From Pseudomonas sp. S31 (GTDB lineage: Bacteria; Pseudomonadota; Gammaproteobacteria; Pseudomonadales; Pseudomonadaceae): a DNA stretch of 64,000 nucleotides. Positions 31,868-40,955 of this stretch are shown one piece after another (the stretch's first letter is position 1; each line of letters starts with the position of its first letter). The position numbers and the translations under genes are program-made. Below the pieces are notes generated by a model that saw only the letters and a program-made list of their open reading frames with translations, was not told the origin of the DNA and did not search any database. The stretch spans positions 62,001-126,000 of the forward strand of contig NZ_JACVVE010000010.1 of the NCBI RefSeq assembly GCF_016648105.1, given 5' to 3'.

Positions 31868-32872
31868 TTACGCCGATCCAAGCAACCCCAGCTCCTCCTT
31901 GGAGAACTCCAGCCGCTCCAGCGCCCGCAGGTTCTCCAGCAACTGCTCGCGGCTGCTGACCCCGACCAGCACCGAGGTCACCCGCGCATCGCGCAACGCC
32001 CACGCCAGCGCCAGTTGCGAAAGCGATTGCCCACGCGCCCGCGCCACCGCCTCGAACCCTGCAATGCGCGCCTGCAGCGCCGGGTTCAATGCGCTGGCCG
32101 GCAGGTACTTGCTGCCCCGCCCAATCCGCGAATCCGTCGGCACGCCCTGGGCATATTTCCCCGACAACAACCCTTGCGCCAACGGCGAATAGGTCACCAC
32201 CCCCGCACCGCGTTCGGCTGCCCCGGCCAGCACGCCGTTGCTCTCGATATCCCGCGCCAGCAGGTTGTACACCGGCTGCTGCACGGTCAGTTGTACCTGC
32301 CTGGCCTGCAGCAGCTCGGCGATCTGCGCGGCCTGCGCCGCGCTGTACGAGGATATTCCCACATACAGCGCCTTGCCCTGGCGCACGATGCTGGCCAGCG
32401 CGTCGGCGGTTTCCTCCAGCGGTGTGTCGGGGTCGAAACGGTGCGAGTAGAAGATATCCACGTAGTCCACGCCGAGTCGTCGCAGGCTCTGGTCCAGGCT
32501 CGCCAGCAGGTGCTTGCGCGAACTGCCGCCCTGGCCATACGGGCCTGGCCACATGTCCCAGCCGGCCTTGGTGGAGATGATCAGTTCGTCGCGATGGGCA
32601 GCAAAGTCCTGATGCAGCAACTGCCCCAGATTGCGCTCTGCGCTGCCGTAAGGCACCCCATAGTTGTTGGCCAGGTCGAAATGGGTGATGCCGTGGTCGA
32701 AGGCGCTGCGCAGAATCTCGCGCTGGCGTGACAGCGGCGTGTCGTCACCAAAGTTGTGCCACAGGCCCAGCGACAGCGGTGGCAAGGTCAGCCCGCTGTT
32801 GCCGGCGCGTCGGTAGTGACGGCCAGCGTAGCGCTCGGCAGCGGGCGAGTAGGGGAGCAGGGGTTGGCTCAT
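31868..32872 (-). CDS. Aldo/keto reductase (YghZ/Gpr-like)
   Basis: The 334-residue TIM-barrel reductase shows the catalytic set: Asp and Tyr in DLANNYGVPYG, Lys in ISTKAGW and His in IFYSHRFD. It resembles NADPH-dependent L-glyceraldehyde-3-phosphate/methylglyoxal reductases. I start it at ATG 32872, which overlaps the preceding solute-binding gene by 4 bp (ATGA), making it the last gene of the TonB receptor-TauD-binding protein operon. In this context it may reduce the aldehyde released by the dioxygenase; that is inference. Confidence 0.88.
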   Translation of the reverse strand: MSQPLLPYSPAAERYAGRHYRRAGNSGLTLPPLSLGLWHNFGDDTPLSRQREILRSAFDHGITHFDLANNYGVPYGSAERNLGQLLHQDFAAHRDELIISTKAGWDMWPGPYGQGGSSRKHLLASLDQSLRRLGVDYVDIFYSHRFDPDTPLEETADALASIVRQGKALYVGISSYSAAQAAQIAELLQARQVQLTVQQPVYNLLARDIESNGVLAGAAERGAGVVTYSPLAQGLLSGKYAQGVPTDSRIGRGSKYLPASALNPALQARIAGFEAVARARGQSLSQLALAWALRDARVTSVLVGVSSREQLLENLRALERLEFSKEELGLLGSA

Positions 32873-33930
32873 GGGGCGGTGCTCCAACGGTAGTGATCGG
32901 TGGCTTGCCAGGCGTCGCTCAAACCGGCTTGCCCGAGCGCTTGCCGGAGGATGTCCGGCGCAGCCCATTGGTCGACGTCGAAGGTGGTGCGTATCAGACG
33001 CGCGTCGTGGGCCAGCTTGACGTCCTTGCGCAGCGTGCCCAGGTAGTAGCTGTCGAGCAGCGGCGAGTAGACGAAGCGCAGGTCGGCGCCGCGCAGGCTG
33101 TCGCTGAGAACCTTGGCGGGGTAGGCCGATTGCTCGGCGCTGAGGTCGATCTGCGCCTTGCGGTTCTGTTCGTGTGACAGCCAGTCCAGCGCCTTGGCGA
33201 CGGTTGCCGCAGCATCCACCACCGCCTGCGGGTGCGCATCGATGAACGCCTGGGTGAACAGCAGTCCGCCTTGGCCCGCGCCTTTGCCTTGCAACTGTTG
33301 GCTGCCCAGCGGGATCTGGATCACGCCCTTGTCACGCAGGGCGAACAGCCGCGAGGGCGCCCAGCTGGCATCGATCTGCCCGGCCGCGAGGGCGGCGTTG
33401 ACGGCGTTGAAATCCAGGTTGATGACCCGCACGTCACGTTCGCTGAGGCCTGCGGTGGCCAGCACGTCGATCAATGCCAGATGGTCGGCGGTGCCGCGCA
33501 GCATGCCGATGCGCTTGCCCTTGAGGTCGGCGACGGTCTTGATGCCGGAGCTGGGCGTTACGCCCAGATAGCCGTTGATGCCGCGACCGGTGGCCATTAC
33601 CAGGCGAGTCTGCACGCCGCTGGCACGACCGATGATCGAGGCCAGGTCGCCGAGGAAGGCGGCATCGAGCTGCCCATTGGACATCGCCTCGTTGATCAGC
33701 GGGCCGGCGCCCTTGAAGAAGTACCATTTCACCGCAACGCCCTGCTTGGCCAAGGCCTGTTCCAGCAGTTGGCGGCTATGCAGCACGTCCACCAGCGGCC
33801 CTGCACTGGGCTTGGGCCCGGCGCTGAGGTCAGGGGCGGCGATGCGCAAGGTGACGTCGGCGGCTTGGGCAGTGACGGCCAGCAGGGCCGCGGGCAACGC
33901 CAGCAGCAGTTTGCGCAAACGAGATCTCAT
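32869..33930 (-). CDS. ABC solute-binding protein, sulfonate/sulfate-ester type (SsuA/TauA-like)
   Basis: The 353-residue protein has a signal peptide (RKLLLALPAALLAVTAQAAD) and a two-lobed NMT1/SsuA-type fold, with QLDAAFLGDLASIIGRA near residue 90, the typical VADLKGKRIGM, and a second lobe with AALAAGQIDASWAPS. It would bind an organosulfur or similar anion in the periplasm. It overlaps both neighbours by 4 bp, yet no permease or ATPase gene accompanies it. Confidence 0.87.
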   Translation of the reverse strand: MRSRLRKLLLALPAALLAVTAQAADVTLRIAAPDLSAGPKPSAGPLVDVLHSRQLLEQALAKQGVAVKWYFFKGAGPLINEAMSNGQLDAAFLGDLASIIGRASGVQTRLVMATGRGINGYLGVTPSSGIKTVADLKGKRIGMLRGTADHLALIDVLATAGLSERDVRVINLDFNAVNAALAAGQIDASWAPSRLFALRDKGVIQIPLGSQQLQGKGAGQGGLLFTQAFIDAHPQAVVDAAATVAKALDWLSHEQNRKAQIDLSAEQSAYPAKVLSDSLRGADLRFVYSPLLDSYYLGTLRKDVKLAHDARLIRTTFDVDQWAAPDILRQALGQAGLSDAWQATDHYRWSTAP

Positions 33931-34751
33931 ACCGGTCTTGCCTCTTCGAGTACGGCGGCGCGGCGCACGCGGCGACGGTTGGGGAAATAGTCGGCCACGG
34001 CCAGGTGCTGGGTGCTGCGGTTGTCCCAGATCGCCACGGTGTTGGTCTTCCAGGCCCAGCGCATCTGGAACTCGGGGATCTGCAGGTGCTGCAGCAGCAA
34101 CGCCAGCAGATGTTCGGACTCGACCCGCGAGACGTCGCAGATGTGCGAGGTGAAAGCGCGGTTGATGTAGATCGATTTGCGCCCGGACACCGGGTGGGTG
34201 CGTATCACCGGGTGTCGGGTCGGGCGTGGCATCACACTGCGCGAGCGCTCCAGTCGCTCAATGCCGGCGTCGTCATCGGGATTGAACGAGTTGTGGAAGG
34301 TGTGCACCGCGCTGAGCTGTTCCAGCGTCTGCTTGAGGGGCGCGGAAAGTGCCTGCCAGGCAGCCTCGGTGTCTACCCATAGAGTATCGCCACCCAGGGG
34401 TGGGATCTCCTCGGCGAACAGGATGCCGTATTTCAGCGGGCGTTCGGCGAAGGTGACGTCGGCATGCCAGGTGTCGTTGGCACCCTTGCGCTTGTCGTCG
34501 TACGCGAACACCACCAGCTCACGCACGGCGGGGTCGGCCTCGAACGTCGGGTGCACATGCAGTTCGCCGAGGCGCTCGGCGAAGTGCTTCTGTTGGGCGG
34601 CGCTCCAGTGCTGGTCTTCGAAAAACACCACCTTGTGCTCGACGATCGCGGCTTCGATCCGGGCGAGGGTGGCGTCGTCCGCGTTGGCCAGGTCGACGCC
34701 GCTGATACGGGCACCGAGCAGCGGGTGCACGGGTTGGACTTGCAGGGTCAT
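33927..34751 (-). CDS. TauD/TfdA-family Fe(II)/2-oxoglutarate dioxygenase
   Basis: The 274-residue dioxygenase has the facial triad H96-x-D98 (TWHADVTF) and H249 (NRSTQHLAV), and the 2-oxoglutarate-binding arginine region NRRRVRRA shortly after. Family members release sulfite from taurine, split alkyl sulfate esters (AtsK) or cleave phenoxyacetates. The neighbouring SsuA-like protein and TonB receptor favour organosulfur scavenging. The gene begins 45 bp after the receptor stop, with GGAG ahead of the ATG, and ends overlapping the binding protein (ATGA). Confidence 0.88.
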   Translation of the reverse strand: MTLQVQPVHPLLGARISGVDLANADDATLARIEAAIVEHKVVFFEDQHWSAAQQKHFAERLGELHVHPTFEADPAVRELVVFAYDDKRKGANDTWHADVTFAERPLKYGILFAEEIPPLGGDTLWVDTEAAWQALSAPLKQTLEQLSAVHTFHNSFNPDDDAGIERLERSRSVMPRPTRHPVIRTHPVSGRKSIYINRAFTSHICDVSRVESEHLLALLLQHLQIPEFQMRWAWKTNTVAIWDNRSTQHLAVADYFPNRRRVRRAAVLEEARPV

Positions 34752-34770
34752 GGGAAGCTCCAGGCGAAAG

Positions 34771-34790
34771 GGCGCCCGATGGCGGGCGCC
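34771..34790 (-). other. Intercistronic 8-bp hairpin between the TonB receptor and the dioxygenase gene
   Basis: GGCGCCCG (34771-34778) pairs with CGGGCGCC (34783-34790) over a four-base loop, between the receptor stop (34797) and the dioxygenase start (34751). There is no U-run, so it more likely sets relative expression or mRNA stability than ends transcription. Confidence 0.5.
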
Positions 34791-34796
34791 ATGGGG

Positions 34797-36995
34797 TCAG
34801 AAATCCTTGCGCAGCTGCACGCCGAAATAGCGGCCATCGTCGCGTGGGACGATGCGGCTGGTGCTGGCACCGGCCGAAAGTGACGGCGAATAGGACTTGT
34901 CGGTGAGGTTCTTGGCCAGCAGCGCGACGCGCCAGCCCTGGTTGTAGTCGGCCAGCGCCACGCTGGCGTTCCAGATGCCGTAGGCGCCCTGGCGGGTGGT
35001 CGGATTCTGGTCGAGGCTGTACTGCACCTCGCTTTGCCAGGTGTAGTCGGTGCCCAGCTCGACATCCCAGCCGTTGTCCAGCGGGATGCTGTAGTCGGCG
35101 CGCAGGTAGCTCTTCCAGTCCGGGGTGAAGGGCAGTGGCTTGCCGTTGATGTTGCAGCTGGCCACCGCACCGGGCGGGCAGGCGAACTCGTCGATGCGTG
35201 CGCGGGTGTAGGCCAGCGCACCGGACAGCTTGAGCTGGCGGGTGGCCTGCAGCGCCCAGTCCAGTTCCGCGCCCTGGCTGATCACGCTGCCGGCGTTGAT
35301 CAGGCGCGTCACCACCGAGGTGCCCACCACGTCGTAGGCATTGGCCTGGTAGTTGTCGTACTTGGAGTGGAACAGCGCCAGGTTGGCGGTCAGACGGTTG
35401 TCCCAGGCCGTGCTCTTGAGGCCGATCTCGTAGGTGTCGGAGGTTTCCGGGTCGAGCGGCTCGACGTCGATGGCCTGCATGTTGAAGTAGACGTTGTAGG
35501 CCGGCCCCTTGTAGCCGCGCGAGTAGGTGGCGTAGGTGGTGAGGCTGTCGTTGATGTCGTATTGCAGGCCCAGGCGCCCGGATACCCCCGAGTCCTGGTG
35601 CGAGCCGCTGCTGGCGAACGCCGGGCGGATCGAGTTGACCGCCGTGGCCGAGGTGGAGACGCGGCGGTGGTCGTATTCGATCTGGTCGAGGGTCCAGCGC
35701 AGGCCGAAGATGGCGCGCAGGTCGTTGCGCAGGTTGAAGGTGCTTTCACCGAAGACCGCGTAGCTGTCATTGGTAGCGCTGTAGTCGGCGCGGCCGGTGG
35801 TCGGCACCGAGTCGTTCACGCTCAGGCGACGATACGTCTCCTCGGACTTGCCATGGAACAGGTAGGTGCCGAGAACATACTCCGCGAACTGGCCCTTGGG
35901 CGAGGCCAGGCGGAACTCCTGGCTGTACTGGTCGAAATCGACCAGACCCTTGTCGTGCACGGCGGTCACCGGCAGCGCCGAGAGGCTGTCGTTGTCCTGG
36001 TACTGGGTATTGTTCCAGCCACGCCAGGCGCTGATCGAGGTCAGGGTGTAGTCGGCAAGGGTCCAGTCGGCCTGCAGCGACAGGCCGCGGTTGGTGTCCT
36101 CGACATAGGTGCGGTAGTCGCTGTCGAGCTTGCGGTTGTGCTTGCTCGGGTTGACCGGGCCGAGGGCCGCGGCTACCGCGGCGCTGGGGATGACCAGGGT
36201 CGAGGCGGTTTCATCCTCGCCGTCGCTGTAGTCGCCGATCAGCGTCAGTTTCAACGTGTCGCTGGGGTCGAACTGCAACTTGCCGCGCACGCCCTTGCGG
36301 TTGTAGCCGTTGACGTCGTGGCCGTTGGCGACGTTCTCGACGTTGCCGTCGTAGTCCCCCCACGAGGTGGTCAGCGAGCCCTTGAGGGTGTCGGTCAGGC
36401 GGCCACCGATGCCGAAGCGCAGGCGGTTCTCGTTGCCGCCGCCGTAGTGTGAATAATCGACGAAACCATGGGTGGCCTCGTCGATGCCACGGGTGACGAT
36501 GTTCAGTACCCCGGCCGAGGCGTTCTTGCCGAACAGCGTGCCCTGGGGCCCGCGCAGCACTTCGATGCGGTCGACGTCGAGCAGGTCCAGGGTCGATTGG
36601 CCGGGGCGGGCGAAGACCACGCCGTCGACCACTGTGGCGACGCTGGGCTCGACGCCGGGCGAGGTGGAGATGGTGCCGATGCCGCGCACGAACAGCGAGC
36701 TGTCCTTGTTCGAGGCGCTGGCGCGGTAGTTCAGAGTGGGGATTTCCTGGACGATGGTCGAGATATTCGCGCGGCCATCGCGCTCGAGTTGCTCACCGTC
36801 TACCACAGTCACCGCCACGGGCACTTTCTGCAGTGATTCCTCGCGGCGGGTCGCGGTCACGGTGATCTTCTTCAGCGCCGGTGCCGGTTGGCTGGCGGTG
36901 TCGTTGCTGGTGTCGGGCTCAGCCGCGTGTGCGGCGGGCAGGTAGAGCAGGCCCAGTACGGCCCCAAGGCCGAGGGCATTGGTCACAGATTTCAT
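34797..36995 (-). CDS. TonB-dependent outer-membrane receptor without signalling domain
   Basis: The 732-residue receptor has a signal peptide ending AAHAAEP, a TonB box-like ITVTATRREES, a plug domain (VEVLRGPQGTLFGKNASAG) and a beta-barrel ending in VQLRKDF with the terminal Phe of outer-membrane proteins. No STN domain precedes the plug, so it takes no part in sigma-factor signalling. It is first in an operon with the dioxygenase and binding protein, so its cargo is probably the same organic substrate and not a siderophore. Confidence 0.9.
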   Translation of the reverse strand: MKSVTNALGLGAVLGLLYLPAAHAAEPDTSNDTASQPAPALKKITVTATRREESLQKVPVAVTVVDGEQLERDGRANISTIVQEIPTLNYRASASNKDSSLFVRGIGTISTSPGVEPSVATVVDGVVFARPGQSTLDLLDVDRIEVLRGPQGTLFGKNASAGVLNIVTRGIDEATHGFVDYSHYGGGNENRLRFGIGGRLTDTLKGSLTTSWGDYDGNVENVANGHDVNGYNRKGVRGKLQFDPSDTLKLTLIGDYSDGEDETASTLVIPSAAVAAALGPVNPSKHNRKLDSDYRTYVEDTNRGLSLQADWTLADYTLTSISAWRGWNNTQYQDNDSLSALPVTAVHDKGLVDFDQYSQEFRLASPKGQFAEYVLGTYLFHGKSEETYRRLSVNDSVPTTGRADYSATNDSYAVFGESTFNLRNDLRAIFGLRWTLDQIEYDHRRVSTSATAVNSIRPAFASSGSHQDSGVSGRLGLQYDINDSLTTYATYSRGYKGPAYNVYFNMQAIDVEPLDPETSDTYEIGLKSTAWDNRLTANLALFHSKYDNYQANAYDVVGTSVVTRLINAGSVISQGAELDWALQATRQLKLSGALAYTRARIDEFACPPGAVASCNINGKPLPFTPDWKSYLRADYSIPLDNGWDVELGTDYTWQSEVQYSLDQNPTTRQGAYGIWNASVALADYNQGWRVALLAKNLTDKSYSPSLSAGASTSRIVPRDDGRYFGVQLRKDF

Positions 36996-37326
36996 CGATC
37001 CGATCCTGTTTCAGGTTGGCAGTTGCAACACGCCGGTGATCCGGCTGTTCTGGCCTTCCCGTGATCGGGTCAGTGCAAGGCAGCACCCGTTGCGGGGTGC
37101 CGGTGCAGTTTTAGCAATGCGCGCTGCGGCCTGTAAAAGGCGAAAAGCGCATGTATTTCATGCGCGCGGCGTCTGGTGGGAATTGGTGATATGGTTATAA
37201 AAATAAAATATAAATATCAAAAAGTTATTAATGTAGCCTTGGACGCTGGACGGCCATGAAGCCGGGAGGCTTCGGGCCTTGTGATATGCATCGTCTGCAT
37301 CCCTTTTATTCACTGCGGGACTGGCT
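36996..37326. promoter_or_regulatory. Divergent control region between the TonB receptor operon and the LysR gene
   Basis: This 331-bp gap has no gene. A strongly AT-rich core (37190-37235, including GATATGG and AAATATC) probably holds the promoters and the LysR-family binding site. A hairpin GCACCC (37083-37088) / GGGTGC (37095-37100) lies in the probable receptor leader. AT-rich upstream regions of this kind are common before sulfur-starvation genes. Confidence 0.45.
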
Positions 37327-38244
37327 GTGGATCTACATCAACTGCGCCACTTCGTCGCGTTGGCCGAGCACGGCAGCTTCACCCGCGCCGCCGAGGCGTC
37401 GTTCATCACCCAATCGGCTTTCAGCCGCAGCATCCAGGGGTTGGAGCACCACCTGGGGTGCGTGCTGGTCGAGCGCGGGGCTGGGGGGCGCGGTATCAGT
37501 CTCACCGCGCGCGGGCAGGCCATGCACCAGCGGGCGCGAGCCATCATCGAGGGGGTGTCGAGCCTGCGCGAGGATATCGTCGGCCTGGATCAGGCGGCAT
37601 CGCCAATCCTGGCTTTCGGTTGCGGGCCGCTTCCGGCCTCGAGGTTGGTGCCCGTTGCCCTCGGCCGGTTTCTCGATCGACACGTCGACACCCAGGTCGA
37701 CCTCAAGGTGGCGCCGCCGGATGAGTTGAAGCAGCTTCTGGACAACGGCGACATCGAGTTCGTGGTGGCCGACTTGCGCCACATCGAAACCAGCAAGGGC
37801 TATGTGTCCCAGGCCTTGAGGCCGCGGCGTTTCCAGGTGTTCTGCCGAGTTGGGCATCCATTGCTCGCTAAGCCGGTCGCATTCGCGCGCCTGGCCGAGC
37901 ACCCCATGGGCTGCACGGCGTTGCCGGCGGAGCTGCGCGTGTTGCTGGCCGAGCGTGCCGGGCGGCGGGCCTTGCCGGTGAATGTCGAGTGCCGGCACAA
38001 CGATGTGCTGGTGCAGATGGTGACGACTTCGAACCTGGTGGGCATCGCGCCGGAGGATGTGGTCGGGGACCTGGTGCGCCGGGGCGAAGTCGCGGCGTTG
38101 GTGTTCAGTGATGCGCCCGAGGGGCTGGCCATCGGCGGCACCTGTTTTGGCGTGGTCTACCGTGCCGGCCACAGCCTGAGTGCGGGGGCCCAGGCGATGA
38201 TTGCCGAGATCGGTGAAGTGGATGCCGGTCCTCAGTTGAACTGA
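37327..38244 (+). CDS. LysR-family transcriptional regulator
   Basis: The 305-residue regulator has an N-terminal winged helix-turn-helix (MDLHQLRHFVALAEHGSFTR, then SFITQSAFSRSIQGLE) and a periplasmic-binding-protein-like effector domain. The start is GTG 37327, with GCGGGA upstream. It is divergent from the TonB receptor operon, so it most likely controls it. The inducer is unknown. Confidence 0.9.
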   Translation: MDLHQLRHFVALAEHGSFTRAAEASFITQSAFSRSIQGLEHHLGCVLVERGAGGRGISLTARGQAMHQRARAIIEGVSSLREDIVGLDQAASPILAFGCGPLPASRLVPVALGRFLDRHVDTQVDLKVAPPDELKQLLDNGDIEFVVADLRHIETSKGYVSQALRPRRFQVFCRVGHPLLAKPVAFARLAEHPMGCTALPAELRVLLAERAGRRALPVNVECRHNDVLVQMVTTSNLVGIAPEDVVGDLVRRGEVAALVFSDAPEGLAIGGTCFGVVYRAGHSLSAGAQAMIAEIGEVDAGPQLN

Positions 38245-38304
38245 ACGGTGATCGGGGGCAGTGGCTCTGAGCTAGATCAGAGGAGGAAATGCCATGCTGA
38301 CCAC

Positions 38305-38547
38305 TCACTCGTAGATCTTCCCGCAGTACAGAAAAGCGGCGAACTGGCCCCAGGGATTGGCTGCGCACATTCCCTGGCCCACTCCGAACCCGCTGTCTTC
38401 TGTCCAGGCGACGGCCCCCTCCAGAAAGTCTTCGATCGTCGTATTCTGCCAATCGTCATTCGCGCCTCTGTCTGCAGCCAGGGCGCGGGCGAACGCCAGG
38501 AAGGATTCGGCGTCGTTGACCTGATCCAACTGTTCATGAAGCTCCAC
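38305..38547 (-). CDS. Small acidic protein, DUF7660-like
   Basis: The 80-residue acidic protein begins MELHEQLDQVNDAESFLAFA and contains WQNTTIEDFLEGAVAW, a pattern I associate with the DUF7660 family (short, Trp-rich, unknown role). The GFA-family gene upstream ends inside its start (14-bp overlap), so the two are probably cotranscribed. No function can be assigned. Confidence 0.7.
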   Translation of the reverse strand: MELHEQLDQVNDAESFLAFARALAADRGANDDWQNTTIEDFLEGAVAWTEDSGFGVGQGMCAANPWGQFAAFLYCGKIYE

Positions 38548-38959
38548 GTGTTCCTCCGGGCAATGGTGTGGGAAGAGAGTTCGCTGATGTGAACCAAGGT
38601 GCAGCGGAATCGACGTACGTATGTTTCTGCTTTAGCGGCTGGAACGCAGTATCGAGCGTGCCCAGCGCGATCGAGATCCAGTCGGCAAACTCACCTTCGT
38701 TTCGTGACCAGAACAAGGTCGAGCCGCATTCGCCGCAGAACTCGCGCACTACGGTTTGGGACGAGGCATAGCCCTTGATGCTCTCGGCACCGCACAATAT
38801 CCGAAGCATGCTACGCGGTACGCTGCCGTACGAAGCGAATGCAGCTCCGTGACCTTTACGGCATTGGCCGCAATGGCAATGGCTCACAGCTTTTGGCGGG
38901 GTGATTAGTTCATAGCCGACTGCTTTGCACAGGCAGCTTCCCTGGTATGTCTCTGGCAT
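38534..38959 (-). CDS. GFA-family (glutathione-dependent formaldehyde-activating-like) zinc protein
   Basis: The 141-residue protein has the conserved cysteine sets GSCLCKAV, SHCHCGQCRKGHG and EFCGECGSTLFW that bind two zincs in the Mss4-like fold of the GFA family. The name comes from a founding member; most relatives have unknown substrates and are thought to bind glutathione or handle small thiol adducts. It starts with ATG 38959 and overlaps the small DUF7660-like gene. Confidence 0.88.
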   Translation of the reverse strand: MPETYQGSCLCKAVGYELITPPKAVSHCHCGQCRKGHGAAFASYGSVPRSMLRILCGAESIKGYASSQTVVREFCGECGSTLFWSRNEGEFADWISIALGTLDTAFQPLKQKHTYVDSAAPWFTSANSLPTPLPGGTRGAS

Positions 38960-39077
38960 CCATGTCTCCGTTCATTGAAATTCAGCAAGGGGCTGCAACC
39001 AGCGCTAGTGTTCAGGCCCGAGGAGTCTAGTGCGCTATCATCCCCACGAACAGGACTCAGAAGGGCAGGGCGAGCGA

Positions 39078-39572
39078 ATGGATTCATCAGCCAATAGCGT
39101 TATGGGCAGGGTATTGAGCATCGATCCAGGGGCTGAGCGGGTCGACGGTCATTGCGCCACTTGCGGGCACGAAACCCGGACATTCCGGGGTTTCGTCAAC
39201 GACCAACAGGGAGCGTATGCGGTTTATCTGGGTACCTACACTGCCTCGCACCCGGAGTTGGGCGTCGAGATGGCCGTGAGCATTGGCGGTTGGGGGGTAG
39301 GCAATGATCCTGCCCTCAAGCAATGCGTGGCGCTGGAGTTTCGTGCCAGTGACACCGGGGCGGGATGGCGGGTGCGCGATGCCGGGGACTCTTGCTGGGC
39401 CACCATCGATATGCTTGGCCAGATGCTCCCGAGGGCGCAGGTCATGGAATCCGGCATAGCCTCGGAGGCTTTTGCCATCATCGACGCGGTCTGGCTGGGC
39501 GACCCACGCTTGGCCGCGGCAGCGGGCGATTGCTCACTGCTGGTTCAAATGCCGGTAGCTGGCTGCAGCTGA
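39078..39572 (+). CDS. Hypothetical protein with a single CxxC motif
   Basis: The 164-residue protein is not recognised. It has an N-terminal GHCATCGHET segment that could bind metal, a GVEMAVSIGGWGVGND stretch in the middle and no signal peptide or membrane segment. I use ATG 39078 (MDSSANSVMGRVLS); the frame is open from 39030. It is divergent from the GFA-family gene and followed by a REP pair. Confidence 0.65.
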   Translation: MDSSANSVMGRVLSIDPGAERVDGHCATCGHETRTFRGFVNDQQGAYAVYLGTYTASHPELGVEMAVSIGGWGVGNDPALKQCVALEFRASDTGAGWRVRDAGDSCWATIDMLGQMLPRAQVMESGIASEAFAIIDAVWLGDPRLAAAAGDCSLLVQMPVAGCS

Positions 39573-39604
39573 CTCTGAAGCGAATACAGTCCAGCGCGCG
39601 ATTC

Positions 39605-39691
39605 CTGTAGGAGCGGGTTTACCCGCGAACTATGCGACGCGGTATCTGGCACCGGTTGCACCGGTGTTCGCGGGTGAACCCGCTCCTACAG
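39605..39691. repeat. REP pair
   Basis: Units at 39607-39629 and, inverted with one base change (GGGTGAACCC), at 39667-39689 flank the internal palindrome ACCGGTTGCACCGGT. It lies between two convergent genes. Confidence 0.9.
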
Positions 39692-39813
39692 TTCTTTCGC
39701 GGGGCAAGGCCACTGAGTTGTCGCCGCAAAAGTGGATAATTAGTCCGGGCAAACCCTAGGCTCTGCACGAAAAAAGATGCCTCAATCCCGGGCCAGGGTG
39801 AGCCAGGTCTGAA

Positions 39814-40722
39814 TCAGGAACGCTTGCGCTTGAACAGCTTGGCAAAGAAGCCGGCGATGGCTACAAAGCCCAGGATGATGAACTTCTTGAACGCCAGCAA
39901 GGCAACACCGATCTTGGCGAACAGGCCCGCCTTGGCGGCGATGCCACCGGCGACCAGGGCGGCCAGTCCGTATGGCGCCAGCTTGTCGGTCTTGGCGTCG
40001 TAGTCGGCGTAGCGGTTGCCGTCGGTGAAGTTGGTGAAGGCGAGGATCTTCGGCGTTTCCTGCTTGATTGTCTGCAGGTCGGCCATCGCCGCCACGGCGT
40101 TGAGTTCCAGCACGCCTTCGCGGCCAAGCACGCGGATGCTGTAGTTCAGAGTGGTCTGGTCGGCGTCTTCTGCCTTCAACTCTCGTGCCCAGTACATCTT
40201 GTGGGTAGCCTGATCGTAGCTCGGTGGTTCGGCCCAGCCCAACAGTGTCAGGCCGGCATAGCCTTGCTTGCGACGCTCCTTGTTGTCTTCCTCGTCATCG
40301 GCCTTCATCTGCTCGAGCAGGTCGGCGTAGTCGATCTTGGCTGCGTCATCGTCGGAAATGTGGCCGTCGTTCTTGTAGCTGATGATCACGCCCCAGCCGT
40401 TTTCCGCCAGTGGATTGACGGCGGTCGGGATGATCATGCCGAGGGTCTTGAAGCCTGGTGGGTTGCCCCAGCCTTCGGTCAGCAGACGCTCGGTGTCGTC
40501 CGGCGACAGGTAGTAGAACTCGTTGTTGAGTTGCAGGCTGGCGATGCCGCCGGGCAGGGTGATGTTGCCGTGCTGTTGCTTGAGCGTGGCCAGCCACTGT
40601 TCGGCGGTCTGGTGCGGTTGTTCGCTGGCGGTTGGCGCAGACGCGGGGGTGCTGGCGGCAATGGCGGGCAAAGTGGTTGCGCAGAGCAACACTGCCGCCA
40701 ACAACTGGCGCAGGTGTTTCAT
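39814..40722 (-). CDS. DUF2167-family membrane-anchored protein
   Basis: The 302-residue protein has a signal peptide (HLRQLLAAVLLCATTLPAIA), a soluble domain with the DUF2167 pattern (NITLPGGIASLQLNNEFYYL, GWGVIISYKNDGHISDDDAA) and two C-terminal hydrophobic helices (about residues 250-295) ending in a basic KLFKRKRS tail. It is predicted to sit in the inner membrane with the large domain in the periplasm. The function of the family is not known. Confidence 0.85.
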   Translation of the reverse strand: MKHLRQLLAAVLLCATTLPAIAASTPASAPTASEQPHQTAEQWLATLKQQHGNITLPGGIASLQLNNEFYYLSPDDTERLLTEGWGNPPGFKTLGMIIPTAVNPLAENGWGVIISYKNDGHISDDDAAKIDYADLLEQMKADDEEDNKERRKQGYAGLTLLGWAEPPSYDQATHKMYWARELKAEDADQTTLNYSIRVLGREGVLELNAVAAMADLQTIKQETPKILAFTNFTDGNRYADYDAKTDKLAPYGLAALVAGGIAAKAGLFAKIGVALLAFKKFIILGFVAIAGFFAKLFKRKRS

Positions 40723-40955
40723 CGTAGTCCCTTACAATTTGAAATAATTTGGCCGCGCAGGATAACTGAAAGAGCTGGCCAATCGCCAGGATCCCCTGTC
40801 CTTGTCTACATAGCGTCGATGCTCCAAGGCGATGAGGCCCATGAGTGTTTTTACACACCCTGGCCCCATCGCGGACATCAGAACCGCGACCTTGGCGCCG
40901 CCGGTCCACAAGCCTGAGGCAACTTCAATTTTGCAAAGCAGGCTCAGCTCGCCTT

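Noticed and set aside
35034..36452. 472-codon plus-strand frame opposite the TonB receptor
   Set aside because: Val/Gly-rich antisense shadow of the receptor, with no recognisable domain.
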